DNA from: Sphaerolaimus hirsutus
Taxonomy: Eukaryota > Nematoda > Chromadorea > Monhysterida > Sphaerolaimidae
Direction of reading: 5' to 3'
DNA length: 64,000 nucleotides
NCBI GenBank assembly: GCA_964036195.1
Contig: OZ038450.1
Span: 11,534,701-11,598,700 of the forward strand
Shown here one piece after another: positions 34,960 to 46,231 of the stretch (positions within the stretch are counted from its first letter, which is position 1; every line of letters starts with the position of its first letter). Under the pieces are notes generated by a model. The model did no database searches. It was given only the letters and a program-made list of their open reading frames with translations, and was not told where the DNA came from. The translations under genes and the position numbers were made by a program.

Positions 34960-36593
34960 AGTACATAAGCACATAAATAGCCAAAAATAGCTGAAAATGT
35001 GCGATAAGACATACACATTGATGATTTTGACGGTGAAAATATATAATTGGTATGAAAAGTAGCGATTTTGAGTGAAAATTAGGGTAAATTTCTCAAAAAT
35101 CGCTCCAGGATAGATAGATAGCTGGTGATTTTTTTTTTTGGGAGGGGGGTTCCGGGGAAAGTAGCCAAAAATTTCGCCTCGGGATAGATAGATAGCTGAG
35201 CAGCCTCTGGGATAGATAACCCCCCCCCTACCTGACCGCTGCCCCCAACCCCCAGAAAATTTTTCAGCTATCTATCCCTCCGGAGGAGCGATTTGCTATC
35301 TATCCAACCACTCAGAGGGTCGAAATTCAAGATACCCCTGGATAGACTTGAGTGTTCAGTCATGTGCAGTAAGTAGGCGCAGTTCAAAAGTGGGTTAAAA
35401 TTTTGTGAATCGACTGAAAAAATGCGAGCATGACATAAATTGAAATTTTAACTGATTTGAATGATATTTAAATGAATAAATTTGTAATAGATAAATAAAT
35501 CTATAGACACTCGTTCCGATATCACATAGCCAGGGGATTAGGGAAAAATCCCTACAGACATGCATGCAAATAATCCAAGTGGATATTTATTTAATTTTTG
35601 CTTCAAAGATAACGAATTATAACAATGTCTGAATTCCTTAGATGCACTGTATTCACATCTGCAAATACAGAGCAAGCAATCAAAAACAAGCCACAATCTC
35701 CACTGAATGTACAGTATTTCCGATCACATTCCATACCAAGTTGCTGCAATTAAAAGTGTCATTGAATCAGCGCAATTAACACACGTGCTGTTTAATTAAA
35801 CGCATGTTTAATAGTGTTTTAAAAAAAACATTCGAATTCAATCAAATACTACACAAGTCAACCTCGGGTCCTACTTTCTTAATCGGTGCCGAGTGCCATA
35901 TCTTTGGCTGTGGGAGGAAACGATATTCGATAATTTCTGGGAGTAAACTCGCAGTCGCAAACCCCCACCCGCTTTTTATATATAAAATACGGGGGAGGGC
36001 AGCAACACACCTGAGTGCGGGCCGCCGTATACATGAATATTTGTTGTTGCTAAAATCGATGTCCACGCGCGGTTCGGCACCCAGTGGTTTTATCATAAAA
36101 TGGGCTGCCGAACGAAAGCTGTGGAGAGGGATTTTATCGAAATTTTAGGGGGTGTACCCGACACCCCCCCCCCGTTACTGTACAGAAAAAGGGGGCTTAA
36201 GCGTGGGCCACCACATTGATCTTTCTTATAACTGTAATTACAGCCGTGGGGGAATAAATTTAAAATGTACCTATTTACGTAATTACAAATAAAAGCATAA
36301 AAATGCAATTCGGCCAGCACATCCAAATTGCTCAATGTAGCTTTAAGTGTCTACTTTTTACATTTCTGAGACAGTGCTCTGCTCTCCCAAGGAATATAAC
36401 TCAACTCATCAACAAAAGCGCCTGCTAAGTGAACCTACACACGCATCACACGGGCGAGGGGAGTGGACACTCGAACGCATTTTCTAACGCGGTTTCCATC
36501 AGAACGGCAGAAAGAGCAATCTTTCGCTGTCAGCTGTTCTCATTGCATGGGCGAACAAAACAAAAACAGTGTTAACGCACCGTTTCACGCGAG

Positions 36594-37573
36594 CAGGGTT
36601 GCAAAATCTCAGGAAAAAATAAAAAAAATAAAATGGAAAATCTGAGATCAAAATAAAATAAAATGGAAAATTTCAAAATAATAATAAAAATTGTATAAAA
36701 ATTCGAATTTTTGTAAAATTTTTGTAAAATTGTATACAAATTCATATTTTTGTAAAAATTGTATAAAAATTCATAATTTTTGTAAAAATTTTCTCTTCTT
36801 GCTTATGGTTCAACATGTTTATCCATGGAGCTGGATCAGTCCCAAAGTCCCTGTAAAGTGTCAAATGTCATATGAAATGTCATGCAAAGCATCAATTGTC
36901 ATGACAAATGTTAAGTAAAGTGTCAATTGTCATGACAAATAACAATTAAAGTGGCAACTGTCAAGCAAATTGTATTCAAATCTTGTTTTGTATCCAAATC
37001 TTGTTGTTGGTTTTGTATCCAAATCTTATGTCAACAATTGGATACAAAAAATAAGATCTGGATACAAAAACATAAGATTTGGATACAAAAACACAAGATT
37101 CAGATACACAATTGACACTGCATGACATTTATCATGACAATTGACACTTTGTTTGACATTTGAGATGTCAATTTACTCTTTACTTTACATTCATCATGAC
37201 AATTGACACTTTGCATGACATTTTACAAATGTCCCCGCACACTCCAGTACTCCTTCTACTGAAAATGCAAACCATTATTATCAATAATTGTTACTTTACA
37301 CTTGCTACCCATTGCATGCAACTACCTACTGCATGTAAGTTCTGCAAAGTAATGTAAAGATTTGTCACCCGTTTTTCATGTTTGGGTCTAATTATAAAGT
37401 TTTTCTGGCCTTGCATGCAAGATTCTCATTTTTTGTAAAATTTCTGTACATTTTAGAAAATGGTTCCATTTTATTATGATTTTGGAATAAAATAAAATAA
37501 AACAAGAATAATATACAAATAAAATACATTTTTTACAATTTGTATACAAATGATTTTTATAAAACCAACCCTG
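36594..37573. mobile_element. hAT-like element (CAGGGTTG), AATAAAAT array family, copy 3
   Basis: It begins CAGGGTTGCAAAATCTCAG and ends AACCAACCCTG. The 8-bp duplication CACGCGAG lies at 36586-36593 and 37574-37581. It shares most of its interior with copy 1, including a family B-like segment around 36830-37240. Confidence 0.9.
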
Positions 37574-37796
37574 CACGCGAGGGAGCCGAGCATGTGACAC
37601 GGAGCAAACGAAACTAATAACAAAAGACGCGGCCCGGCGGCAATTGGCACCGGCGTGGGATTTGATCGCTCCGCTGAGCTTTCGGGCTGCCCGATCCACT
37701 GCACCGTACCCTTTCCTCCACTTAAATCAATGTTTTATTTGTGTATATTATTTGTATAAACATGATGACTTTCAGAGTTAATTTCACCGGGGGACT

Positions 37797-38098
37797 TACC
37801 GTATCTGCTTGAAAAATTCCTTCTGGAATAAACCCCCTCGAATACCCCCCCCTCTTGTAAGACGAGTGAGGAAATATAATCCCCCCTTATGAGATTTGAT
37901 GAATTTGTTGTGCATAATTTTAACAAAAATGACACTTTTTGTGCTAATAAATGAGTTGATAGAAATATGCTTTATTAGCACAAAATTTTAGAAATATAAA
38001 TTTTTTAACGAAATAAAAATTCCCCCCTCGAATTTTTGTCCCGTCAAAAAGGTCTGACGGTATTATACCCCAGGGTGATTATTCAAGCCAATACGGTA
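37797..38098. mobile_element. Family A2 MITE (TTGAATAATCCCCC-type array)
   Basis: The left end is TACCGTATCTGCTTGAAAAA and the right end TATTCAAGCCAATACGGTA. Array motifs are CTTGAATAATCCCCC rather than TCGAAATACCCCC. A related copy is at 54122-54218, and fragments lie near 40175-40255. Confidence 0.75.
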
Positions 38099-38561
38099 GC
38101 CCTCCCTCGGCAGCGAGGGATGGCGCTGGCGCGCCCACCCGATTTAAGGTCAAATAGGCTATTAAAGCCGAGCAGAAAAAAACGTGTCGGGTTAATAAAA
38201 TGGTGCCCCTGATGCGACACAGGAGGCGCAGCGACAGGCGGCGGCGCCTTCATTCATCATGCCAGGTCCGTTGTCAACAAGCGTGTTAAACTTCCCAACA
38301 AGGAAGAAACTGCTGCATGAGACACTCATCTAGATGCTGTTGCGTGATGCGCCGGAAGCATGGAACACTCAGAATATGCCGCGGCAATCTATCGGAACGG
38401 CACACTCTTCCACAAGGTGTTATAATTCAGCGCCGTGATAAATAACAATCAATCACAAGATAATATCGCTTGCAGTGCATCGCTTATATTTATGTCTGAT
38501 GAATGAACCGTCGGGGCAAAAAGTCGTCGCGCCCACGGGCAATCAAAATGTTAGGAGTGAT

Positions 38562-39142
38562 TACCGTATTTCCTCGAAATACCCCCACAAATTGAGTGTA
38601 AAGAGAACGTAATTGACAAAAGCTGCGGTTTGTGATGCGGAAATACAGAACACACTGTTAAAAACAATGTATGTGTTACGTTAGAACAGGGTTTTTATAC
38701 CATCTACATAAATACTTACATATATAAATAAGTCTATAGACTCGTATATTTACATATTGGTTATTGTTGCATTTTTCTACGTCTGCGTATACTCGGAGGA
38801 CCGCAAATTATTTTTTTCTTCGTCAATAACGCGCAAGCAGGATACTTATGTACGTACTTTCACAAAAAGAAAAAAAAGAAAAGAAAAAGGTCTGTCTTCT
38901 TCCCGAAACGTTTTTTCTTTTTTTTTGTTGGAACAATTTTTATTTTATTAACGATGACGTCATGATGGAGTGTTTCATTCAAAAAAATTGCATAACGTGC
39001 GGTCTGCCGAGTATACACACAACAAAAAAGTACTGCGAGTATAAGAAAACTCTGGCGAAGTGATAAACCCCTCGAAATACCCCCTTCAAAATTTCCACTA
39101 TGAAAAAATTAACCCCTGGGGTAATTCCAGGAAAAACGGTTA
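38562..39142. mobile_element. Family A MITE with nested family H element
   Basis: The left end is TACCGTATTTCCTCGAAATA and the right end CCAGGAAAAACGGTTA. Between about 38786 and 39017 lies a segment bounded by GTATACTCGGAGGACCGCAA and CGGTCTGCCGAGTATAC. Confidence 0.7.
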
Positions 39143-39739
39143 ATGTTTTCTCAATGGCAGATGATGCATCGCTCGCGTGCCACTTTTGTCCTTCTGGGTA
39201 ACAAATTGATTGACTATGCACATGCGGAAATTTAATACAAAAATTTTAGCGGCAAAGCAGCGACTGTTCACAGCTCAAGGACTCATATTAAACTGAAAGC
39301 TACACTAAATAGGTAAATACGGTATGTCACGCAACAAGCGAAGACAGTAGCCACATTAACAGCAAAATAACCAACTCGTGAGCCAGTTGAATGAGCAGAA
39401 AGCACTGGGTAGTAATAGTTGATTGAGCTTACCACAAAAATTAAATTTAATCAACTACTACAATAGAAAATAAAGACGGATGAAAATTAGTAGTATTTAC
39501 GTGGATGGATGATTAGAGGAACGTTTTTGGATACGTACGCCAGAAATTTTCGCTTTAACGTAAGTACAGTACATATACTCGAGTGACTCATCACATGAAA
39601 AAAACCCGAACAAAGTTTAAAAAATCAAGTGTTTTTGAAGTCACTTGTCTATATGTCCAAAAATATCCTTTTTGTCACGTAAATTACCAGTTCTGGGTAT
39701 GCAAAAGCCTATTTTTTACTATGGTTATTCACGAAAATT

Positions 39740-39842
39740 TCTGACGAAATAATCCCCCCTCGAATTAACCCCAACGTCCCGCCCCCTCCCAATTTCCTGG
39801 CTAAAAAATAAACCCCTGGTGGTATTTCGAGGAAAAACGGTA
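39740..39842. repeat. Family A MITE, right-end fragment
   Basis: It contains CCCCCCTCGAATTAACCCC and ends GGTATTTCGAGGAAAAACGG. No left terminus is visible. Confidence 0.55.
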
Positions 39843-40812
39843 TGAATTTTTTTCAGAAAAAAGTCTTTAAGAAATATGGTTAAAGTAAATGTTTTTCATG
39901 CTGGAAATACTTCGAAAATTCGAAAACATTGTCCAGTCGTGTTTGCCATCGTAGTTGCTATGTAATCCTTCACAATGAAACCGACACAAAAGAGTGCGAA
40001 GAGATCTCAATGCTCATCGGTCATTGCGCCAAATGAGCAATGGAAGTTGGAATTGATCGAAAGAAACTTTATGTAAATACCTAGTTTACCTAGTTTCACC
40101 AAAAAATCAGAATGAATCAAATCGACTATGTAATTAATAGAATGCGTCCAATGAAATTTGAATTCTGGATTTGCTTGAATTAATCCCCCTTGAATAATCC
40201 CCCCCTGTAAGATCAGTGAGGAAAATATACTCCCGCTTGAATAATTCCTCCCAGTAGGCATATGATCAATTTGTTATGTCTAATTTGAACAAAAATAGCA
40301 TATTATTGTGTTAATAAAGCATGTTTTTGTGGAATGAGTTAATAGAAACATGCTGGAATATTTAGCTACACATATGAAACTGGAGTGAAAATTAGAGCGG
40401 AAATTAGCAAAACATTACCGACTCAGGCAAATGAAGCCTATACACAGATAAACAGGAGGCTTATACAAAGATAAGCAGGAAAAACATCATTTTATTCGTT
40501 CAATGTAATCATATTATAGTTCTCTTTGTCTTTCTGTCTTTAGCTATTTCATAAGTATCAATGTATGGCTCTGGTTCTGGTCCATAAAATGTTTCTACCT
40601 GACACTGAACTGAAAAGTAACCTTCCAGATACTCTAAATATGTAGTTTCTGTTAAAATTGCAGTAGACATATTCATAACATTTTCAACATTGGACTGTTT
40701 TTCCACTTACTGCGTGACACACGTCGACAAAACTCGAACAAAGTCACGCATTTAACATACACAACGAGCTCAATAACTCAAAAAGGGCCACCACCAGTCA
40801 CCAACAACCCAT

Positions 40813-42327
40813 TCACTCATCGTCACCCCCTCCCTCCGTTTCATTGGCGCGGCGGCTGGCCGCCTGGGCCTGCATCTGCGCCAGCGTGTGCTTGGTGCCG
40901 AGCAGCTGCTCGATGTCGTCCTGGTCGAGTTGCTCGCTGGACTCGGACACACACTCCTTCTTGTAGTCGCCGGCCACTTCGACCAGACTCGTGGATGGAG
41001 TGGGGCACGCTCTGTGTGCGCGGTCAGACGGATTACGTTGTGGATTATAAGAGCCCAGAAATGATGCAGGGGAACTTAGTGTGCAATATGTGAAGTGTCA
41101 TGCAAAGCGCCAAAGGTCATGTAAAGTGCCCTGGAAAATGGCAAACGTACGTTTGACATGTTACATGACATTTTTCATCCCCCTTCGCACTTTGTACGAC
41201 ATTTTACATTTTACAGTATCTGGGAGTGGCACAGACTGTCGCCGCAACTAACTCATCGCCGAAGAAGCAAGTGCACCGGAGCCTGGCCTCGTCGATTTGC
41301 GCGTCGCAGTGCACCTCGGTGAGCCACATGCCGCGCTCGGCCTGGCTGCACATGGCGCACTGCATGGCGCAGAAGCGCCGGCCCAACAACGTCCCGTTGG
41401 AGCACACCTCCACCAGCGGCGACGTGGTGTTGTCGTCGCGCACCGACGTGAATATCACCGCGCCGCCGCCGGCTGTGTGAAAGCGATTTACTGTGGTTAC
41501 TGACTTCGGGGGCCATGTTATCGATTTGTCAAGTGACAAGTGAAGCGAAGATTTGTAAGTACAAGTGATTTTCAAGGCGATACGGAATAAAGGAAAGTAC
41601 TTGTCTATATATAATACTTAACTAAGTGGGGTATTGGCTTTCAGGGGTACTCCCGCATCCTGTAAAGTGTGAAGTAAAGTATCGAGTGCCCATTGCCACA
41701 ATGTCAGAGTTCCAAAATTCCACTAGAAGTGTTGTGTGGAAGCTTGCTAAGTGTTTGGATTTGAAACAGACTCTTGAGAAGAAATGTAAATGAAAATACA
41801 AGACATATTGGGTAAAAAGGGCCACAATATTGTGAAAAAGAAATTCCCAGATCTGAGAAGTTTCAATTTTGGACTTGACCGACACCGTGGGGGTAGTTCC
41901 ATACCCTGTAACGTTTCAAATGTCACGCAAAATGCCATACCAACTTCCCAATGTAATCCAAAATGTTAAAAGTTCAGTAAATCCTTTTTTGACACTTCGC
42001 GTGGCATTTGACATCTTACAGGGTGCGGGACTGATACATGGTCTCAGTATCAACACCTGGCATCGATCTGTATCAGTATCGAAAAGCCAGTAAACCATTT
42101 ATTTACCATTCAACCTCGCACACAAACAAACCGCAACACAAAATCAAAGACCCCAAGCACCCACTCAGATTAGCAAACTGTTGCACACACTCCTCGCTCG
42201 CATGTTTCAACGCGAAATCATTGCGATCACGCAGAAGCTGCTCGGCGGCGGGCGAGAAGCAGCCATTGACGCCGGACAAAAGGCCCACGACGCACAGGGC
42301 GGCCGACAGCAACAAGTGCGACTGCAT
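40813..42327 (-). CDS. Small secreted cysteine-rich protein (complete, three exons)
   Basis: I do not recognise the family. Exons 42165-42327, 41233-41472 and 40813-41009 join with matching phases (1 and 1) to give 199 residues. Residues 1-22 form a clear signal peptide (MQSHLLLSAALCVVGLLSGV, then NG). The mature part has 11 cysteines, mostly in a central block with FCAMQCAMCSQ and RLRCTCFFG, then an acidic tail with EQLDQDDIEQLLGTKH ending GGGDDE. Several N-glycosylation sequons are present (for example NTT, NGT, NET). Secretion through the ER is inferred. The odd cysteine number allows a free thiol or dimer. The intron 2 donor GTGCCA is the end of a family B MITE. Confidence 0.75.
41048..41232. 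mobile_element. Family B MITE in intron 2 of the secreted-protein gene
   Basis: Read on the gene's strand it begins GTGCCACTCCCAGATACTGT exactly at the predicted donor. ACATGTCAAACG and CATGACACTTCAC segments form its arms. The opposite terminus is diverged and lies about 40 bases before the acceptor. Confidence 0.72.
41645..42031. repeat. Family B MITE sequences in intron 1 of the secreted-protein gene
   Basis: One fragment starts CAGGGGTACTCCCGCATCCT at 41642. A fuller copy runs from about 41892 (GGTAGTTCCATACCCTGTAA) to TACAGGGTGCGGGACTGATA near 42035. The arms carry TTTCAAATGTCACGCAAAATGCC-like sequence. Confidence 0.65.
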
Positions 42328-43539
42328 TGCAAGGATTTATCGCACCAGGTTCCTTAAGAGCGACTATTTAAGAGCTAGTCCGTTCTGCAGACTATCGCAG
42401 CTAGGTAGGTTAGCATGTGAAACGAATGCAGAAACGGCCGCAGCGTACAAAAGCTGCCGCAACAAAAGGGCGGCGCGAACGCAACGGCTGGAACATCCCG
42501 GGCAATAAACGATTTAATGTGAACTAGCCAATAGATTTGATGGGAACCATCTCGAAGAATTCAGACGAACACGTGGCGAACAGAAGAAGGAATGCGTTTC
42601 CTACTGCGGCAGAAAAACACTGCGAGCTGTAACCAGCTTGTGAAGTGAAACCGATTGAAGTGATTAGCTTTATTGGTTTACAATACAAACCGAAGTACAC
42701 GAAATGTAACCGATACAACAACAGATTTCAACCTGAAGATTGAAACGGATATAAAATTAGGTACATTGCAATGCGCCGCGCAACATTTTCAAGCATAAGG
42801 TATATAGCGAAATCAGTTCACATTTTTCAACTGAACAGTTTTTGTAAATACTATAAATGTTCCACCTCACTTTTCCCGGTAATTATTGATAATTAGGTAT
42901 ATAGAATAGGTACTTTAAGGCGCACGGTACGGTACGGTACACTGCAAACTTTATTTTCCAAATTTCAATGTTATGTGAATTTCCTCAAATTTTAAATCGA
43001 AATTTTCAAAATTTTGGTACATTTGGGCAGGGCTAAAAATATCACACTGTTTGATGCTTTTCGATGTTTCAAATTAATGATAATGACTTGTTTGACATGA
43101 GTTTTAACTCAAAGCAAAATCATAATATAATTATATGCACAGAAAAATTCACAATATTTCTTCTCATTAAGTTTTATGTTAGATCTTCACGACAAAAGCT
43201 ACCAATTCTATTAGAAAAACTATAGTACTCAACCAAGTAAACAACACTATTTAAATAAACACTTACTTAAACTTCCACACATTGCAAAACCAAAAAAAAT
43301 TAGCGTTCTGTCATAAAATTTGCAGGAACAAAATACACACTGGTGAGTAAATAAAACATAAATATCTAGCGAGGTTGTATTTATAGAAGTTCAAGCATCA
43401 GCATTCAGCAGTACTGTTTAATACAGAAAATCGTGAAACAGAACTGTCAATGTCACAAGCTTAGCAACAAGCACGAAGGTACATCCGTGAGAAGTGGGTG
43501 TGTGGGACTCGAGAGGATACCGCCAAAACACGATTGACG

Positions 43540-43738
43540 GCCCACACAGTAGTTGACACATGTGTGACAACTGGTCTGTGTCAACTCAGATTTCGGCTTT
43601 ACGTGTCGCAAAGCGATCTTCCAATGCATTAGCAGTAACATTTCTTTCAAAATTTCCGCGTGTGCATTTGGAGATTGCTCTGCGACACGTGAAGCCGAAA
43701 TCTGAGTTGACACAGACCAGTTGACACACACGTGTCCA
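43540..43738. repeat. Inverted repeat, arms about 70 bp
   Basis: The left arm has ACTGGTCTGTGTCAACTCAG then ATTTCGGCTTTACGTGTCGC. The right arm carries its complement (GCGACACGTGAAGCCGAAAT and CTGAGTTGACACAGACCAGT). No clear target duplication was seen. Confidence 0.7.
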
Positions 43739-45331
43739 CTAGTGTGCGACCGCCATTGATAAGTGCTGATCAGGGGACAGATGCGATCCGATCTCAAGCT
43801 GAAAAAAATTTATGTGCGTTTCAGGCTCAGTGCTTCCCCAGGCTGCGTTTTTACAAGTCCAGAACATTTCTTTGCTTACTTTGAAAAAGCGCACACTCCT
43901 GAATTTCTATTTCATTGGCCTAAACAATGTTTACAATGCTGCGACTAATGTAGTGTCCATTATTTCTTCCGATGAGACTTTCCCACAAATTCAGTATGGG
44001 ACAATACCTGTTATCAGACAACCTCAGATATTAATCCACTCAATTAACGGACTATACACATAATAAACCAAAACCCCTCAAATCCAGTCGGCCTGCATTA
44101 GAGATGAAAAGCTTTGGACTTTGGCCCAAGCGCCAAAAGCGCCTTTTCCACCACTAGTTTTGGCGCTTTTCCACCATCAGTCTGCAACAAAATGAAAACG
44201 ATTCCCCTTGGAGTTCTTATCTTGGAAAATGGCAATTTTCCGGCATACTGTTTACGTCAATTAATCACATCAAGCACCACACAAGACACCCCAAAACTAT
44301 CATATAAATGATGATTGATAACAAAACAGTTTTACACTATAAATTGCCCAACAATTAAGAGAGCTGTTGCTATGTAAATATAGTGCAGACATGAAGTGCA
44401 GAAAAATGTGAGGGAATATTCAATCTGAAAGTCAACCGATTTTTTATTCAGATTTTTTTAAATAACAGTGGTAAAAAATAACTGATTTTTTTAACATTAA
44501 AAGACAAATTTTCTGGTAGACACGCACTAAGTATTTTGCAATTTTTTTGCGCACAAGCCAACGATTCAACCTACAGATTGACAGTAAGTGAGACTTGTTC
44601 TCATTCGTATTATTGTCCTTTTACTGGCAAACCTGACTTTTCTACATGCTATGATGTAAGAAAAACTACACACACTTAACATAACTCATTTTTGCGCTGT
44701 ACCCCAGTTCTGGACGATTTTGGAAAATCTGATTTAAATTTAAAAACAAATTCAAAAAAAATTTTGATAAAAATCAAGGGTTTTGAAAAAATGGATTTTT
44801 TGACAACCGCTATTACGATAATGCAAAACGCACCCGAAATATGGCTGTGTCAAGAAGCATATTAGGACATGATGTTCAACCTCCGTATCAATGCAGCCGT
44901 GGGTGCTGGATTGAAATCACACTGCTGGCATGTTGCACGGATACGTGACACATTTCGGAATGGCGATAAAAAATTTTCAATGGCAGGAAAATAAAAAAAT
45001 TATACGACAGGCCAAATAATGATACTAGAACATCGGAGATATACTCATCTCTGTATACTTTATAACGCTAGTTGACAAGAATCTCTTTAAAGAGTGTAAA
45101 AAGCGGCGTGGGGAAACTACGGCACTAAGCAAAGCATTCACAAACCGGCCCTAAGCAAAGGCAAAATATCCCATAAATGAATTGGGAAACATCCCAGCAT
45201 AAATCGCATTAAGTTGAGAATCCTGTTGGTAGTAAATAGGTCAAAGATGTAAACAACCTCGCAGCACAGGAATTGCAACAACGCAATGGTATAAAGATCT
45301 GCATTGGAATCCTTCTAAGTAATGTCCTTAA

Positions 45332-45783
45332 GCTGCGTTTACACTGGCACGTGTGACGACAAATTTTTTTTGGGCTTTTAACTTTCGTTATGTGACGAAA
45401 ATTGAATATTTGTTGTGTCAGATACCTAGATCTCGATCACTCTTTTTGCCTAGGACAAACATAAATTTTTATATATGACGTGATCATACACAATAAAACA
45501 AACAAGGAAATTTGTCGTCACAAGTTGTCGGTTCGAGTTGTTCCCGGGAGCCTCGTTAACGAGGCTCCCGGGAACAACTCGAACCGACAACCTGTGACGA
45601 CAAAAATTTTGTTTCGTTTTATTGTGTATGATAACGTCATATATAAAAATTTATGTTTGTCCTAGGCAGAAAGGGTGATCGAGATCTAGGTGTCTGACAC
45701 AACAATTATTTAATTTTCGTGACATAAAGAAAGTTGAAAGCCCAAAAAGTTTTTGTCGTCACACGTGTCAGTGTAAACGCCGC
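45332..45783. mobile_element. TTAA-flanked near-perfect palindrome (piggyBac-like MITE)
   Basis: Its two 226-base halves are inverse copies centred on GCCTCGTTAACGAGGC at about 45559. The ends are GCTGCGTTTACACTGGCACG and its near complement. It is flanked by TTAA at 45328-45331 and 45784-45787. The target site suggests piggyBac-type mobilisation; no transposase is present. Confidence 0.8.
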
Positions 45784-46231
45784 TTAAATGAATTGAATAC
45801 TTTTTGTGACATCAACAATTCTTCTCCATTGTCAAATATTTATTTATTAACACAGCATAGATGGACTCCAACAAATATGAATAAATATTGACCTGGCAAT
45901 ATGAATACCTAAATACAATTTTAAATGTATTTTTATGAGATTAATATGTATAAATGGAAAATGCCACCACCTCGTTTCTAAAAACCAACTATTTACCAAT
46001 TATCTACTAAATATTTGCGTCCAGCATTTTAGAGGCAAATTATAGCAAGCAACGTGTATCGCAGGCACACCAACACGCACGTCACACACGACACACTACG
46101 TTGCAAATATAAATATGTACAGAACGCAGAATATTAAATTATTCAAAAACTTAGATATTGAACGTGAAATATAAAAGCAATACCTCTGACAAATGTGTGA
46201 AACATGCAAACTTTAGTGATAAACCATCTGC

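Larger units (their letters stand above)
33212..35340. mobile_element. hAT-like element (CAGGGGT), CTATCTATC array family, with nested MITEs
   Basis: The left end is CAGGGGTCTCGAA and the right end GATACCCCTG. The 8-bp duplication GATAGACT lies at 33204-33211 and 35341-35348. Arrays of AGCTATCTATC and CCGGAGGGATAGATAG fill both sides. Two family A MITEs and a family H MITE inserted later. A 533-bp relative without them is at 49876-50408. Confidence 0.85.
42528..46230. other. Intergenic region without recognised exons
   Basis: Mostly AT-rich DNA. It holds an inverted repeat at about 43540-43738, a short GCGCCAAAAGCGCC element near 44128-44175, and the TTAA-flanked palindrome at 45332-45783. 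I saw no coding exon. Confidence 0.55.

Noticed and set aside
35804..36148. Plus-strand 114-codon frame
   Set aside because: It lacks exon-like composition across its length and shows no domain; splice sites within it do not lead to a neighbouring exon.
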